29,485 bases of DNA from a virus: positions 1-29,485 of the IMG/VR virus record IMGVR_UViG_3300023442_000017; one strand, written 5' to 3'. How positions within the stretch are numbered: position 1 is the first letter of the stretch; each line of letters opens with the position of its first letter. Made by a program: the position numbers and the translations under genes. The notes under the pieces are model-generated. The model was not told the origin of the DNA. It saw only the letters and a list, made by a program, of their open reading frames with translations, and made no database searches. Positions 1 to 6,495 of this stretch are shown here, one piece after another.

Positions 1-1725
1 ATAAATTATCTGACCATTACCGGAAATACTAAAGTTGTCCGTTCCGGTAGCGTTCAGGTTATCAATTTGAATGCCGTTTGAATAACCCGCCATGTTTAAA
101 TTAGTATTACCCAGAGCCGCGCCAAAATCGATAATGGGGGTACCAGAACCTGCGACTTGTGAGTAACATTGATTAAATACGTAGTTACCTGCGAAGGCTA
201 ATGTTGTTGTGCCTAATTCGAATCCGCATAGGTGAAAGTGGGCTGCACCGATACTGATTGTTTGAATGTCACACTCTGCAAAACGTACCTCACCAGTCGG
301 TGATGTTCCAATGCCTGAAACAGTCGCACCTTTAAAATAACTACTCGATACGTCTTGACCTCCGAGTGCGAGCGTCCAATCGTTGCCTTCAAATACTTGA
401 TCGACTTGAGCTGCTGCAAGTGTCATTGATGCACCCGGCGACACTTGTACTTTATGCAAATTCGTTGATGCCAGTAAAGTATTGACCGCTGCTATTGTTG
501 ATACTGGGTTACGTGCCACGCCGTCAATGCCAACGACTGTATTAGTATTTCCTGCATCACTATCGAACCAAATTGAGGCGTTATCATAACCCTCAACGCC
601 TTGATTAAAAGCGATAAAAATTTGATCGATTGCTATGGTTGCAGTCGTTAACCCGGATGCTGTATAAAATCGTATTCTGACAATACCATTGTTTGCGGCA
701 GTTCCAACCATATCAATGAAAAGATCATACGAATTGACTTCATTGTTAGAATTATTTTTACCGAAAAATGTTCCTATTTGTACCCATGCAGCCGCTACCC
801 AATCATAGCCATAAACGCCAATATCATCGTTACCGCCGTTAACGTAACCAGTAACTTGTGCGCTTGAGGGTATGCCAGAGCCGATAGTAAATTCATAATA
901 AAACTCAATTGCGCCTGCTGTGTCGGTGTGGGTGTGGTAACTGGTATCGAGCGCGGCGGTGGCTGCAAACGTGCCTACTGACTGCGTACCAGTGGTTAGA
1001 GTGTAACTTGCGGCAGTTTTATGCACTGCCGATCCAACGTTAGCGAGTCCTGATAATTGAGATTGCGTTGAAGGGAAAGTATCCCCTGTCAAGCCCGTTG
1101 TATCGAACTGGCTTTCTAAATTATCCGCAGCTACCGTGTCTGTTGAAATTGCCGTTACATCGCTACTCATTAGACCACCAACCAGTGCGGCAGGTAGTCG
1201 TGTTTGTATATCGTCGGTATCGGCTTGCAGGGTGACTATATCTGCTGAAATATCCGCGCCTACCGCGTTTGTAATAACAGCAGTTTCAATACCGTCTACA
1301 AAATTATCGATTACAAGTAAATCAGCCGACACACTCGCACCAGCAGGCGCGCCGAGCCTTGCAAAACTATCACCTGTTTGCGCCGTGCTTGCGGTATCCA
1401 GGTCAAACGCGTGACTCGCGCTTGCGTGACCGTATGTTTCGATAACAATTGATGTATCGAGCCAAACTTTTGTGGTAGTCTGATCAATTAAATGGATCAT
1501 TATTCTGGCCGCACTCATTTCAGTTGCGGTTAGTGCAAGTGAATATCCGGAACCTTCATCCGTAGGTGTTGACCCGGTATTGGCCTCCGCGCCTTCGTCC
1601 TTCATGATTTTAATATCGCCAGCCGCAAAAGTAGCCGCGACCGACATATCAACACCATCAATATCAAATAAATTAAAATTTATCGTAGTGGCTTGATTGT
1701 ATTTTCGTAAATGTAGCTGACTCAA
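1..1725 (-). CDS. Tail/appendage structural protein, 3' end beyond window
   Basis: The minus-strand frame is open from a TTG at 1725 to the window edge, so the C-terminus is missing. The TTG overlaps the TGA of the upstream gene (TTGA) and has GAGG about seven bases upstream; no ATG lies nearby. Residues roughly 120-190 contain the pattern ADISADIVTLQADTDDIQTRLP followed by AALVGGLMSSDV, a low-complexity stretch I know from tail and hypervariable proteins of environmental phages. The rest is Gly/Ser/Thr/Ala-rich beta-type sequence, as in tail fibres or appendages. It probably sits in the virion, perhaps on the tail or as a head fibre. The family assignment is from composition and context; the exact role is unknown. 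Confidence 0.7.
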   Translation of the reverse strand, partial: MSQLHLRKYNQATTINFNLFDIDGVDMSVAATFAAGDIKIMKDEGAEANTGSTPTDEGSGYSLALTATEMSAARIMIHLIDQTTTKVWLDTSIVIETYGHASASHAFDLDTASTAQTGDSFARLGAPAGASVSADLLVIDNFVDGIETAVITNAVGADISADIVTLQADTDDIQTRLPAALVGGLMSSDVTAISTDTVAADNLESQFDTTGLTGDTFPSTQSQLSGLANVGSAVHKTAASYTLTTGTQSVGTFAATAALDTSYHTHTDTAGAIEFYYEFTIGSGIPSSAQVTGYVNGGNDDIGVYGYDWVAAAWVQIGTFFGKNNSNNEVNSYDLFIDMVGTAANNGIVRIRFYTASGLTTATIAIDQIFIAFNQGVEGYDNASIWFDSDAGNTNTVVGIDGVARNPVSTIAAVNTLLASTNLHKVQVSPGASMTLAAAQVDQVFEGNDWTLALGGQDVSSSYFKGATVSGIGTSPTGEVRFAECDIQTISIGAAHFHLCGFELGTTTLAFAGNYVFNQCYSQVAGSGTPIIDFGAALGNTNLNMAGYSNGIQIDNLNATGTDNFSISGNGQIIY

Positions 1726-2444
1726 CGGCTTGCCTCAATTCTACGTCTAAAAATTTCGATACCAGCCGCCGCCGCGCCTTTTGGTTTTAGTGCTAAATTA
1801 GCCAGAGTTAACCTATTTTCAAATGATGCCGCCGTCCAGTCGGTGCTTGTTGCGCCTGCTGTTACTATTGGAATATCACTAACCCCGTGCCAATGGCTAT
1901 CAACGTCCGTTACATTACGAGACACTTGCGGTGAATCAGGGCTGATACTAACAACTCCATCACCACTGCTACAACAATCAACTATCCACGCGTTAGCCGA
2001 AACCGTTGTAATTGACGCGCTAATAGTTGTGATGGATTGCAGTGCGTTGGAGCCGCTTGCTTCTGGGCTGGTAGAATCAACACCTTCATAGACGTTTGCT
2101 GTGATACCGTATTCGGTCACTTGAGCTGTATAGGTAGTGACTACATCATAAGTTCCGTTTGCAGGAAAATCTGCGTCTTTTAAGTACCAAATACTGGCTG
2201 AATTAGAAAAGCCGCCGCCGCCTGTAGAGCGTTCAACTCCGTTTGTAAGGGATTTATTAACGCCGCCGGGATCAACAACAACGCTGACTAACGTTAAGTC
2301 GCCATCGGTGCCATCCTCTGCGCTGATACAACATGCCAAAAACCGATCAGTACCAGAGGCAACAACTAAAAGATTAGTTGCGGTAAATACTGTGTTATCA
2401 GTTGTGGTACTTGTGGTATTTGTAGATTTAAGCGTTATTGCCAT
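1722..2444 (-). CDS. Putative virion structural protein, 240 aa
   Basis: The protein begins MAITLKSTNTTSTTTDN and is rich in Thr, Ser, Val, Ala and Gly with alternating beta-strand-like segments, no signal peptide and no membrane helix. I do not recognise a named domain. It is the first gene after the terminator that follows the Q-like antiterminator, so it is probably the first gene of the late operon. Its stop overlaps the TTG start of the next structural gene, suggesting translational coupling. The small-virion-protein call rests on composition and position. Two cysteine pairs (CC near residues 38 and 157) are unusual for such a protein. Confidence 0.7.
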   Translation of the reverse strand: MAITLKSTNTTSTTTDNTVFTATNLLVVASGTDRFLACCISAEDGTDGDLTLVSVVVDPGGVNKSLTNGVERSTGGGGFSNSASIWYLKDADFPANGTYDVVTTYTAQVTEYGITANVYEGVDSTSPEASGSNALQSITTISASITTVSANAWIVDCCSSGDGVVSISPDSPQVSRNVTDVDSHWHGVSDIPIVTAGATSTDWTAASFENRLTLANLALKPKGAAAAGIEIFRRRIEASR

Positions 2445-2461
2445 TCAGTAATCGCAGGCAC

Positions 2462-2484
2462 AAAAAAACCGCAATTAAGCGGCT
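2462..2484 (-). terminator. Intrinsic terminator between Q-like gene and late genes
   Basis: On the minus strand AGCCGC, loop TTAATT, GCGG is followed by a run of seven T. The stem is four GC pairs plus a G-T and an A-T pair. It lies in the 113-bp gap between the antiterminator (stop at 2558) and the first late gene (start 2444), the place of lambda tR'. Transcripts reading leftward would stop here unless antiterminated. Confidence 0.75.
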
Positions 2485-2518
2485 ATCAGGAGGTGGAGCT
2501 AGAAAATAAATCATATTG

Positions 2519-2549
2519 AATATAGCTAACTATACGCGAGGTGATTCAA
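2519..2549 (-). promoter_or_regulatory. Possible late promoter (pR'-like), weak match
   Basis: On the minus strand TTGAAT (2549-2544) is followed after 19 bases by TATATT (2524-2519), or after 18 by CTATAT. The spacing is longer than the usual 17, so the match is weak. Position between the Q-like gene and the terminator at 2462-2484 is the main argument: a Q-type protein needs a promoter and a nearby terminator downstream. Confidence 0.35.
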
Positions 2550-2557
2550 AAAGATAG

Positions 2558-2929
2558 CTACTGTACTTTTTTTACGCCTGATTTTTTAGAGAGAGCGCGA
2601 CCTAAATAATCGCGACACCTAACAACATAACGATTATAAGTCGATAGTGTCATTTTTAATGCAAGGGATGCGTCCTTATTGGTAAAATTAAACAAATATT
2701 TTAATTTGATTGTTTTTTTCATTCTGATAGGCATTGTTGCGATTGCTGAATCCAAAAGCTCACACTCAGGATCATCGACAACAAAACCCCCCGTTATTTT
2801 GGTTAATGCACCCTCAATCATTAGTTGATGTTCTATTGTTCTTGTCTTATAACCCGAAGATCCCGCGATACCTAATTGCGACCACTCACGCCAACGATCT
2901 AAAATTATCTGCAATTCTCTATCGGTCAT
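2558..2929 (-). CDS. Q-like late antitermination/transcription activator, 123 aa
   Basis: A small basic protein with an N-terminal helix carrying WREWSQLG (about residues 13-20), a middle segment MPIRMKKTIKLKYLF, and a sigma-region-4-like helix-turn-helix around residues 78-108 (NKDASLALKMTLSTYNRYV). This layout fits the short phage antitermination-Q/ArpU-type family that turns on late genes. It is the last gene of the leftward early operon and overlaps its upstream neighbour by four bases (ATGA). Immediately downstream come a possible promoter, an intrinsic terminator and then structural genes, which is where Q acts in lambdoid phages. The family call is from fold-like pattern and synteny. 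Confidence 0.72.
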   Translation of the reverse strand: MTDRELQIILDRWREWSQLGIAGSSGYKTRTIEHQLMIEGALTKITGGFVVDDPECELLDSAIATMPIRMKKTIKLKYLFNFTNKDASLALKMTLSTYNRYVVRCRDYLGRALSKKSGVKKVQ

Positions 2930-3126
2930 TTATAATTAAACCCATTTTTTAGCCAGCGACATTTTGGAAATTTTAAACTATAGCGACACAGGTGTTTATC
3001 TTTAAATTCAACAACCGAATTTAAAACACTAGCCATTTTTATCTCAATTCCATTTAAACAAATAGAGCAATTATTTTTTTTAATAAAATCTTCTTTTGCT
3101 TTTGCTATTTTAAACTCTAACTTCAT
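2926..3126 (-). CDS. Small cysteine-containing protein, 66 aa
   Basis: Not recognised. It has CSIC at residues 20-23 and further cysteines at 47 and 56, enough for a four-ligand zinc knuckle. The protein is Lys-rich and has no signal or membrane segment. It overlaps both neighbours in the operon by ATGA-type junctions and sits just upstream of the Q-like gene, where lambdoid phages keep small zinc-binding nin proteins. That a metal is bound is inference. Confidence 0.6.
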   Translation of the reverse strand: MKLEFKIAKAKEDFIKKNNCSICLNGIEIKMASVLNSVVEFKDKHLCRYSLKFPKCRWLKNGFNYK

Positions 3127-3359
3127 CCTAAAGCCGCCAGTGTTTTTTTAGCTATAGACTTAATCGTTTTTAATTTTTGCTTTAGATATTTATTTTCCAA
3201 TTTGTCGTTATTAATATCACCCTGAAAGGTTGCTAAACTTAAAATTGTATTTAATGTAAAAGTAAACCTATCATTATTCTGGGCTAAGTCGGACATTTTA
3301 CTGTTACGCTCATCGTCGGCTAAATTTCCTTTATCATAATTCATAGTAGCTATATCCAT
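3123..3359 (-). CDS. Small nin-region hypothetical protein, 78 aa
   Basis: Not recognised. The C-terminal half is Lys-rich and helical (NKYLKQKLKTIKSIAKKTLAAL), suggesting a coiled coil. Its ATG at 3359 overlaps the end of the RusA-like C-terminal frame (stop at 3350) by ten bases; a second ATG at 3344 is possible. Its stop overlaps the next start. It belongs to the same leftward early operon. Confidence 0.55.
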   Translation of the reverse strand: MDIATMNYDKGNLADDERNSKMSDLAQNNDRFTFTLNTILSLATFQGDINNDKLENKYLKQKLKTIKSIAKKTLAALG

Positions 3360-3658
3360 ATCTCAATTAACGTTTCTTCAATCTCGCCTTTTTTGATTTT
3401 CTCTTGCGAATAACTAACCTCTTGTATGTACTTGGGCGAATCATCAACAAATAATCCTCCACAAACCAGCCCGTCGATTGTAGCTTTTCCGCTAACCCCG
3501 TCTGCGTCAGTGAGGCGTTTTCGTCGCGAGTGCAAATGTATACTGCACGGTGTATTGAGTGCCTTAATTTTGCTCGCTCTCGAAAGTTCATTGCTAGAAT
3601 TCTGTTCCACGTTGGCAGTGGAAACGGCAGTCTTATTGTTAAAATTTTTCTCATTCAC
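3350..3658 (-). CDS. RusA-like resolvase, frame carrying the catalytic half
   Basis: This frame, open from a GTG at 3658 to a TAG at 3350 (102 aa), contains RRKRLTDADG at residues 45-54, then TIDGLVCGGLFVDDSPKYI (60-78) and a closing beta strand ETLIEIWI. In E. coli RusA the Holliday-junction catalytic aspartates are D-x-D plus a later DD; here D51, D53 and D72/D73 have nearly the same spacing. The first ~35 residues look non-native, while the matching N-terminal half lies in the overlapping frame 3367-3654. An AGGGG Shine-Dalgarno sits about eight bases before this GTG. So the resolvase is either made by a -1 frameshift between frames, or the gene is broken. The stop overlaps the next start, as elsewhere in the operon. 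Confidence 0.6.
   Translation of the reverse strand: MNEKNFNNKTAVSTANVEQNSSNELSRASKIKALNTPCSIHLHSRRKRLTDADGVSGKATIDGLVCGGLFVDDSPKYIQEVSYSQEKIKKGEIEETLIEIWI
3367..3654 (-). CDS. RusA-like resolvase, frame carrying the N-terminal half
   Basis: This 95-aa frame starts at an ATG one base beyond the upstream TGA. Residues 6-40 (TIRLPFPLPTWNRILAMN, then RERAKLRHSIHRAV) match the N-terminal strand of RusA-family resolvases (LPxPPSxN). After about residue 40 the sequence becomes a basic tail (KRKSKKARLKKR) without catalytic aspartates; these lie in the -1 frame at 3350-3658. Both frames are open for about 95 codons. I have a memory of phage proteins with this N-terminus and a similar DY..MIRPS tail, which would mean the overlap is ancient, but I could not check it. 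Resolvases of this family cut branched DNA during phage replication. Confidence 0.6.
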   Translation of the reverse strand: MRKILTIRLPFPLPTWNRILAMNFRERAKLRHSIHRAVYICTRDENASLTQTGLAEKLQSTGWFVEDYLLMIRPSTYKRLVIRKRKSKKARLKKR

Positions 3659-3966
3659 TTAATTATCCCCTGTCGAAAGTCACGCGCTAAAGTTTCCATA
3701 CACAACAATAAAAACTCCCAGCCGCGATCAGTATTGTTGCCTGCTACATATCGATCAAATTCGCTATGGCAAAGCATACAGAGATCCGCGCTTGCAAAAT
3801 CATGGGGCTTTTGACCTTTGCCTTTTCCTAAGCGTGAACTTCCAAGCCCTTGATAGTGCGCTCTTACAATCGTGCCATCGTCTGCATCACATTTAATACA
3901 AGTTCGATTCCGGGAAGCATTAAGTAATTTTTTATTGCGGTACGGTTTATTTTTTTCTATCATCAT
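3655..3966 (-). CDS. HNH-like/DUF1364-type nin-region protein, 103 aa
   Basis: The protein has a CIKCDADDG element near residue 19, then VRAHYQGLGSSRLGKGKGQK, and DLCMLCHSEFDR near residues 62-73. The paired CxxC elements, the AH motif and the final CxxCHxxxD are the layout of the treble-clef HNH-like families DUF1364/DUF968 found in lambdoid nin regions, some of which are recombination-linked nucleases such as P1 Ref. A zinc site and possible nuclease role follow from the family. It starts at tandem ATGs (3966/3963) with no strong Shine-Dalgarno, and its TGA overlaps the resolvase region. Confidence 0.68.
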   Translation of the reverse strand: MMIEKNKPYRNKKLLNASRNRTCIKCDADDGTIVRAHYQGLGSSRLGKGKGQKPHDFASADLCMLCHSEFDRYVAGNNTDRGWEFLLLCMETLARDFRQGIIK

Positions 3967-3990
3967 TATTTAATTGTTCCACATGAAACA

Positions 3991-4416
3991 TTAAGCAAAA
4001 CTCATGATATGGTTTTCCATTTCATGAATGTTTTCTTCAACATAATTGGGCAACCTATCGAGAACCGTTTGCATTATTCGTGCATAAAATTGATCAAACG
4101 AAGCCTCATCCATATTCTTAAAAGATATTGATTTTGGCATCACAAACAGCGCGCCACCAAAGCCTTTTACGTATTCGAAATACCCTGCCTGAATTGTTAA
4201 TGCAGCGCGCAAATGTTCAACGCTACTAAACTCAGCCTGTATCGTTTCTATGTCATAAACTGCTTTTAGAAAGACAAAAAATTTCTGTAGAAACTTGTAA
4301 TTTCTGGTTAGTTTATACTCAAACTCCAGCGCTTCACCGACTGAAAGTCGTTTTAACGAGTTATCTTCTAACGCCCTTAGATCGCCGCTAGGCAGTTTAA
4401 CGAGCCAAACCTTCAT
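3991..4416 (-). CDS. DUF1367-family protein, 141 aa
   Basis: The N-terminus (MKVWLVKLPSGDLRALED) and the core (LRALTIQAGYFEYV, then PKSISFKNMDEASFDQFY) match DUF1367, a family of lambdoid phages and prophages related to E. coli Rac-prophage YdfU. The conserved block describes an RNA-polymerase-associated or recombination-associated nin protein whose biochemical role I cannot state. GGAG lies six bases before the ATG. A 47-bp gap separates it from the upstream gene, the largest break inside this operon. Confidence 0.8.
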   Translation of the reverse strand: MKVWLVKLPSGDLRALEDNSLKRLSVGEALEFEYKLTRNYKFLQKFFVFLKAVYDIETIQAEFSSVEHLRAALTIQAGYFEYVKGFGGALFVMPKSISFKNMDEASFDQFYARIMQTVLDRLPNYVEENIHEMENHIMSFA

Positions 4417-4463
4417 ATTTGCTCCAATTCTTTGTTTAATGCGCTACAAACGCGTTAGATTAG

Positions 4464-4715
4464 CTACAGGAAGTAAATATCCCGTATGTGTTTGCGTTTT
4501 ACTGCGATATTCTTCCGTTCTTCAAGCAAAGCGCGGATTAAATGAAAATCCTCAATTTCAATCTGTGCAATCCCCGAAATAGACTGTGGATCAATGTCAA
4601 ATTTTTCAGCAATGGCGGCTCGCGTTAATTGTTTTTTCTCAAGGCCGAGTTTTAAGTACTCCGCTTTTGCTTGTTCAAATTCAATGCCGCGCTCTCTCCC
4701 GAATCGGTCAATCAT
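4464..4715 (-). CDS. Small helix-turn-helix-like protein, 83 aa
   Basis: Residues 30-52 (LTRAAIAEKFDIDPQSISGIAQ) look like a helix-turn-helix in which a short turn FDID separates two helices. Flanking helices are rich in Lys and Glu. It may bind DNA, possibly as a replication accessory or regulator. The ATG overlaps the TGA of the 42-aa gene upstream (ATGA), so it is translationally linked. I do not recognise a named family. Confidence 0.6.
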   Translation of the reverse strand: MIDRFGRERGIEFEQAKAEYLKLGLEKKQLTRAAIAEKFDIDPQSISGIAQIEIEDFHLIRALLEERKNIAVKRKHIRDIYFL

Positions 4716-4840
4716 TTTTTTCCAAGCTCCCGATCGTTCTCACGAACACACAAAACCGTTAAACCCGGAAAGTATTTTCTAAACCCATCAATTATTTTAG
4801 CAACTTCCGGAAAGTCGTTTCTATTTTTTGTTTTTGTCAT
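4712..4840 (-). CDS. Small hypothetical protein, 42 aa
   Basis: This short gene exactly fills the space between its neighbours: its ATG at 4840 overlaps the TGA of the zinc-ribbon gene and its own TGA at 4712 overlaps the ATG of the next gene, both as ATGA. The protein runs MTKTKNRNDFPEVAKIIDGF and on to an ENDRELGKK end. A Lys/Asp-rich start followed by VAKIIDGFRKYFPG resembles small conserved nin-region proteins of other phages, from memory. Perfect coupling on both sides is the strongest support. Confidence 0.65.
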   Translation of the reverse strand: MTKTKNRNDFPEVAKIIDGFRKYFPGLTVLCVRENDRELGKK

Positions 4841-5103
4841 GAAAATATAAACCCACGTTTAGATAAAAAAATTTTACAACGATTATTTAAGTTTGTTTTA
4901 GTTTCTTCTTTTCGCTGCACTAGATCATTTTCAATCGCGTAATTTTTTAAATGCAAGTCGCGCCAGTCTTGCGCCCCTAACATTTGTTGCTCAACATAAA
5001 AACATTTCAAACACCGTAAGCGTGATATTGTTTTTTTAGGGTCGCGTGATATCCCTGTATTAATTTTTGCCGATCGTGTATTGCAGTGGTCGCAGAGAAT
5101 CAT
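4837..5103 (-). CDS. Zinc-ribbon protein, 88 aa
   Basis: CDHC at residues 4-7 and CLKC at residues 31-34 form a two-knuckle zinc ribbon, followed by a helical Lys/Asn-rich tail. Such proteins commonly follow the replication gene in lambdoid phages. The ATG overlaps the TGA of the O-like gene (ATGA). Zinc binding is inferred from the cysteine spacing. The partner is unknown. Confidence 0.65.
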   Translation of the reverse strand: MILCDHCNTRSAKINTGISRDPKKTISRLRCLKCFYVEQQMLGAQDWRDLHLKNYAIENDLVQRKEETKTNLNNRCKIFLSKRGFIFS

Positions 5104-5945
5104 CGGCGCGTAGTCCTAATCCGAGTTGCGTATTCTTCCATCGTCTCACCACGTCGAGGCGACAAACCAGATTGTGAGCCTATTCGCATAATCTGAGAAT
5201 TAGATTTAAAATTTTCTGGCTGAACTCGCGGACTTTTAACTTCATCATCCCATAGCTCGCCATTCAAATACGTCGTGGGATCTGGGATATAACCATCAAG
5301 CCAGCGCGAATCTTTTACTAAACGGTTTTTAATATCAGAGATAATCATCGGTGCTTTGCTATCCAGCTTTTTTCGCTTCCAAATCTCAAACGCTTTCTTT
5401 CTCTTAACTTTTTTGGGGTAAATTGACCAAAAGGGGTCAAAGTCATTTTGACCTAATCTTTTAGGTTTATTTACATCTACATCTACATCTACATCTATAT
5501 GTCGGTTTTCTGCTGACGGTTGCTTACGGTTGCTTACGGTTGCTGACGGTTGCTTACTATTTTCGACCTTATCCCTAAACCGTTGTTGTGCTTGACAATT
5601 TTGAGTAGCTCTATCTTTCTGCGAGGCTATTTGAGCGTATTTGACCTTGTTTATGACCCACCATCCACGGTTTTCTTGACCCAATGTGACCTCAGATAGC
5701 TTAATAATTCGCCGACCTTCATAGTCAAGTGAGCTACTTTCAAGGTCGATTGACTCTAAGTTAGTGACCGCTTGACCCACTATTTCGACCTCTTTCCGGA
5801 TCAACCTTGCAAAGCTTTTTAGGGTCATTCTGAGGTAGCCTTCCGAATCAGACAGGACAACCATTGACATCAAAACGTACATTGTGTCGCCCCCAAATTC
5901 CGCTAAGGTCGATCCGAAAATATCACTAAATATTTTACCGTACAT
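5100..5945 (-). CDS. O-like replication initiation protein, 281 aa
   Basis: The N-terminal 100 residues look like a winged helix (SDSEGYLRMTLKSFARLIRK), as in lambda O-type origin binders. A Gln/Ser-rich linker follows, then DVDVDVDV, then a C-terminal domain starting FDPFWSIYPKKVKRKKAFEIW and continuing to YIPDPTTYLNGELWDDE, a block I know from phage replisome organisers and helicase-loader partners. The likely role is to bind the origin and recruit host helicase. I chose ATG 5945 over GTG 5954 because AAGG lies eight bases before the ATG and the ATG overlaps the upstream TAA. The linker-coding DNA holds the iteron-like repeats at 5511-5557, so the origin may lie inside the gene, as in lambda. 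Confidence 0.75.
   Translation of the reverse strand: MYGKIFSDIFGSTLAEFGGDTMYVLMSMVVLSDSEGYLRMTLKSFARLIRKEVEIVGQAVTNLESIDLESSSLDYEGRRIIKLSEVTLGQENRGWWVINKVKYAQIASQKDRATQNCQAQQRFRDKVENSKQPSATVSNRKQPSAENRHIDVDVDVDVNKPKRLGQNDFDPFWSIYPKKVKRKKAFEIWKRKKLDSKAPMIISDIKNRLVKDSRWLDGYIPDPTTYLNGELWDDEVKSPRVQPENFKSNSQIMRIGSQSGLSPRRGETMEEYATRIRTTRR
5473..5496. repeat. Hexanucleotide microsatellite (ACATCT)4
   Basis: Four perfect copies of ACATCT on the plus strand encode the DVDVDVDV run of the O-like protein on the other strand. It lies 15 bp from the 10-bp iteron-like array and next to an AT-rich patch. It could be simple slippage or part of the origin unwinding region. Confidence 0.8.
5511..5557. repeat. 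Iteron-like 10-bp tandem repeats inside O-like gene, candidate origin
   Basis: Plus-strand units are TGCTGACGGT, TGCTTACGGT, TGCTTACGGT, TGCTGACGGT and a partial TGCTTAC. Ten is not a multiple of three, so each unit is read in a different codon phase and protein selection alone does not explain the repeat. Lambda's origin likewise holds iterons inside gene O. An imperfect alternation of T and G at position five is visible. Confidence 0.65.
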
Positions 5946-6136
5946 TAACGACACCTTATTTTAATGTTACGGTAATAATATCCGTCACCATCGATTAAAT
6001 TAAAACCAGTAAATATTTCATACTGGTCTTTCGTTAAAACAATTTCAGGCAATTTTTTTTTATTTTTGATGAAAGATGAGATCAAACGATCTAATGAATT
6101 ATACAAAGTGTCACGATTTACAAACCTCGGCTTCAT
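5945..6136 (-). CDS. Small early protein before the O-like gene, 63 aa
   Basis: Not recognised. The protein is basic and aromatic, MKPRFVNRDTLYNSLDRLI then LPEIVLTKDQYEIF. A stretch NRDTLYNSLDRLISS could be a helical DNA-binding element. Its ATG overlaps the Cro-like stop (ATGA) and its TAA overlaps the O-like ATG (TAATG). Position is that of lambda cII, but I see no CII signature. Confidence 0.6.
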   Translation of the reverse strand: MKPRFVNRDTLYNSLDRLISSFIKNKKKLPEIVLTKDQYEIFTGFNLIDGDGYYYRNIKIRCR

Positions 6137-6357
6137 GGCTTTCCAGCCCGTAGCACTTTATCTTTTGATATTATGTAACCGTTATCACGGCATAATTTAG
6201 CAAGCTGTTTTGCATAGCTTGTTCGACCCGAAAAATCAGAGTCGGGAAAGCCTATTTTTTTCCACGTCCAAATAGTTGTCCGGGATAGCCCCAATTCACG
6301 AGATACGACACTGGGACCGCCAGCCCATGAAATATATTTTTCCAAGTTATTGTTCAA
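6133..6357 (-). CDS. cro: Cro-like regulator, 74 aa
   Basis: A small DNA-binding protein with a helix-turn-helix at about residues 11-31 (GGPSVVSRELGLSRTTIWTW), typical of Cro/YdaS-type first genes of the early-left operon. The frame is open upstream to 6453, but I chose TTG at 6357: GGAG lies six bases before it and the length then fits Cro. With an upstream ATG the N-terminus would be unusual and would cover the palindrome 6385-6406. Its gene is divergent from the repressor, the standard immunity layout. It probably represses repressor transcription and promotes the lytic route. Confidence 0.65.
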   Translation of the reverse strand: MNNNLEKYISWAGGPSVVSRELGLSRTTIWTWKKIGFPDSDFSGRTSYAKQLAKLCRDNGYIISKDKVLRAGKP

Positions 6358-6384
6358 TCTGTCTCCTAATAGATGCTTGTTAAC

Positions 6385-6406
6385 TATTACCGAATAAGTG
6401 GTAATA
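6385..6406. promoter_or_regulatory. Palindrome TATTACC-N8-GGTAATA upstream of Cro-like gene
   Basis: Perfect seven-base arms separated by GAATAAGT. It lies 28 bp before the Cro-like TTG start, in the expected leader of the early-left transcript. It may be an operator for the Cro-like protein or an RNA hairpin. It differs in sequence from the 17-bp repressor-type sites. Confidence 0.45.
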
Positions 6407-6408
6407 CT

Positions 6409-6425
6409 GTTAAGCATAATAGAAC
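6409..6425. promoter_or_regulatory. Operator-like site 1 (17 bp)
   Basis: GTTAAGCATAATAGAAC. It shares GTTAAGC, then six bases, then GAAC with the site at 6464-6480 and is related to those at 7369, 9679 and 13825. It lies in the spacer of a possible leftward promoter whose TTGACA is at 6434-6429 on the minus strand. Confidence 0.5.
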
Positions 6426-6441
6426 ACTTGTCAAGGTGGCT

Positions 6442-6447
6442 ATTGTA
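6442..6447 (-). promoter_or_regulatory. Candidate early-left promoter -10
   Basis: TACAAT on the minus strand; the -35 area 17-18 bases upstream falls in the operator at 6464-6480 and is a poor match (GCTTAA). Binding at 6464 would block this promoter. The alternative leftward promoter uses TTGACA at 6434-6429 with a weak -10. Confidence 0.35.
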
Positions 6448-6463
6448 AAGCACGGTTTAACTA

Positions 6464-6495
6464 GTTAAGCTAAAGTGAACATAACAACTCACTTT
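6464..6495. promoter_or_regulatory. Operator-like site 2 plus 24-bp palindrome
   Basis: GTTAAGCTAAAGTGAAC (6464-6480) is the second 17-bp site. Overlapping it, AAAGTGA (6472-6478) and TCACTTT (6489-6495) are perfect arms around ten bases. The two elements lie between the early-left and repressor promoters, where a lambda-like operator belongs. Confidence 0.55.

Noticed and set aside
1136-1414. Plus-strand open frame of 92 codons in the left tail gene
   Set aside because: Antisense to the repeat-rich ADISADI region, whose codon bias leaves the other strand open; no start signal or neighbours on that strand.
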